The notes beneath the pieces are model-generated. The model searched no databases. It was not told where the DNA came from and was given only the letters and a program-made list of their open reading frames with translations. A DNA stretch of 6,942 nt from an uncultured Treponema sp. (GTDB lineage Bacteria > Spirochaetota > Spirochaetia > Treponematales > Treponemataceae): NCBI RefSeq assembly GCF_938029485.1, contig NZ_CALHGC010000079.1, positions 1-6,942 of the forward strand. The letters are read 5' to 3'. The translations under genes were made by a program, and so were the position numbers. Numbering within the stretch: position 1 is the first letter of the stretch; every line of letters begins with the position of its first letter. Below, one piece after another: positions 6,353 through 6,942 of this stretch.

Positions 6353-6942
6353 ATGTTAAATGTCGTTATTCCGATGGCCGGAGCAGGAAGCCGCTTTAAA
6401 ATTGCAGGATATTCAATGCCGAAACCGTTTATCGATATAAACGGAAAAATGATGATTGATCATGTATTGGAAAGTATTATTATACCTAATGCCCACTATA
6501 CGCTTATAATACAAAAACAATTTGAGTTACAAAACAAAAAAGAACTTAACACACTGTCCACAAAATATAATTTCGCTATTTTAACGGTAACGGAACTTAC
6601 CCAAGGTGCCTGTTGTACAGCGCTTGCAGCACATCAAATAATCAATAATAATATGCCGGTTGTTTTTGTCGACTCGGACAATATTTTTGATAAAAATACA
6701 TTTTCTGATTTTATATCATTTTCACAATCCATGCATATAGACGGCTCTTTGCTTACCACACAATCAAATAATGCTGCCTATTCTTATGCAAAAACCGATA
6801 ATAACGGGTTTGTAAACGAGACAAAAGAAAAAGAAGTTATTTCAAATCATGCAATAACAGGTGTGTACTATTTTTCTAAAGGAATAGATTTTTGCACCAG
6901 TGCAATAGATTTGCTTATTTACGGTAAAAAAACAAAAAATGA
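6353..6942 (+). CDS. Sugar-phosphate-type nucleotidyltransferase (NTP_transferase family), 3' end outside window
   Basis: This open frame of 196 codons continues past the last base, with no stop seen. It begins MLNVVIPMAGAGSRF, an intact nucleotide-binding loop (G10, G12, S13, R14), followed by MPKPFIDINGKMMIDHVL with the conserved K24. Then come LTQGACCTALAA, a Gln-Gly...Thr-Ala motif that in this family contacts the base and sugar, the metal-binding VFVDSDNIF (D107, D109), and ITGVYYFSKG near the edge. Members couple a sugar-, polyol- or choline-phosphate to CTP, UTP, GTP or dTTP. It lies 5 nt after the HAD gene with no strong ribosome binding site, suggesting translational coupling. Unlike the fused domain upstream, it keeps every catalytic feature visible in this stretch, so it is the better candidate for the activating step. 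The nucleotide and substrate are unknown. The ATG at 6353 is the only fitting start, since the fold begins at once. Confidence 0.88.
   Translation, partial: MLNVVIPMAGAGSRFKIAGYSMPKPFIDINGKMMIDHVLESIIIPNAHYTLIIQKQFELQNKKELNTLSTKYNFAILTVTELTQGACCTALAAHQIINNNMPVVFVDSDNIFDKNTFSDFISFSQSMHIDGSLLTTQSNNAAYSYAKTDNNGFVNETKEKEVISNHAITGVYYFSKGIDFCTSAIDLLIYGKKTKN

Overview
The window is a single-strand, tightly packed block of cell-surface glycan genes from a low-GC bacterium. It holds seven protein-coding genes, all on the + strand. Gaps are short (about 34, 71, 11 and 10 nt, then an 8-nt overlap, then 5 nt), so the block reads as one operon or a long part of one. I see no rRNA, tRNA, CRISPR array, transposase, convincing promoter or intrinsic terminator. 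The host cannot be fixed from the sequence. AT-rich coding, AGGAG-type ribosome binding sites and the gene mix would suit a spirochaete such as Treponema, but that is an inference and other low-GC bacteria remain possible.

Left half (1-4296), membrane glycosylation and export. The first ~55 bases are GC-rich and do not belong to the gene they are joined to. They replace the N-terminus of a GtrB-type family 2 glycosyltransferase (to 862). Next come a polytopic membrane protein resembling DUF6056 / GT-C-like glycosyltransferases (897-2417), an ABC-2 polysaccharide-export permease of the Wzm/TagG type (2489-3343), and a second, intact GtrB-like family 2 glycosyltransferase (3355-4296). The two GT2 enzymes probably charge polyprenyl phosphate with a sugar. 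The GT-C-like protein probably uses such a lipid-linked sugar on the outer face of the membrane, and the permease exports a lipid-linked glycan. Neither a GtrA-type flippase nor the ATPase partner of the permease is in the window.

Right half (4307-6942), a cytosolic activation cassette. A 545-residue protein joins a degenerate nucleotidyltransferase domain to an APH/choline-kinase-like phosphotransferase domain. It overlaps a small capless HAD phosphatase (5937-6347), followed by an intact sugar-phosphate-type nucleotidyltransferase that runs off the window end (6353 onward). A kinase, a phosphatase and a nucleotidyltransferase in tandem look like a route to a nucleotide-activated substituent (sugar, polyol or amino-alcohol) for decorating the glycan. 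Base composition changes at the border near 4300, from T-rich to A-rich on the coding strand. This may reflect fewer membrane segments, a different origin, or both.

The less ordinary observations are the foreign GC-rich head, a perfect 28-bp palindrome inside the DUF6056-like gene, the loss of the nucleotide-binding signature in the fused protein, and the orphan ABC permease.
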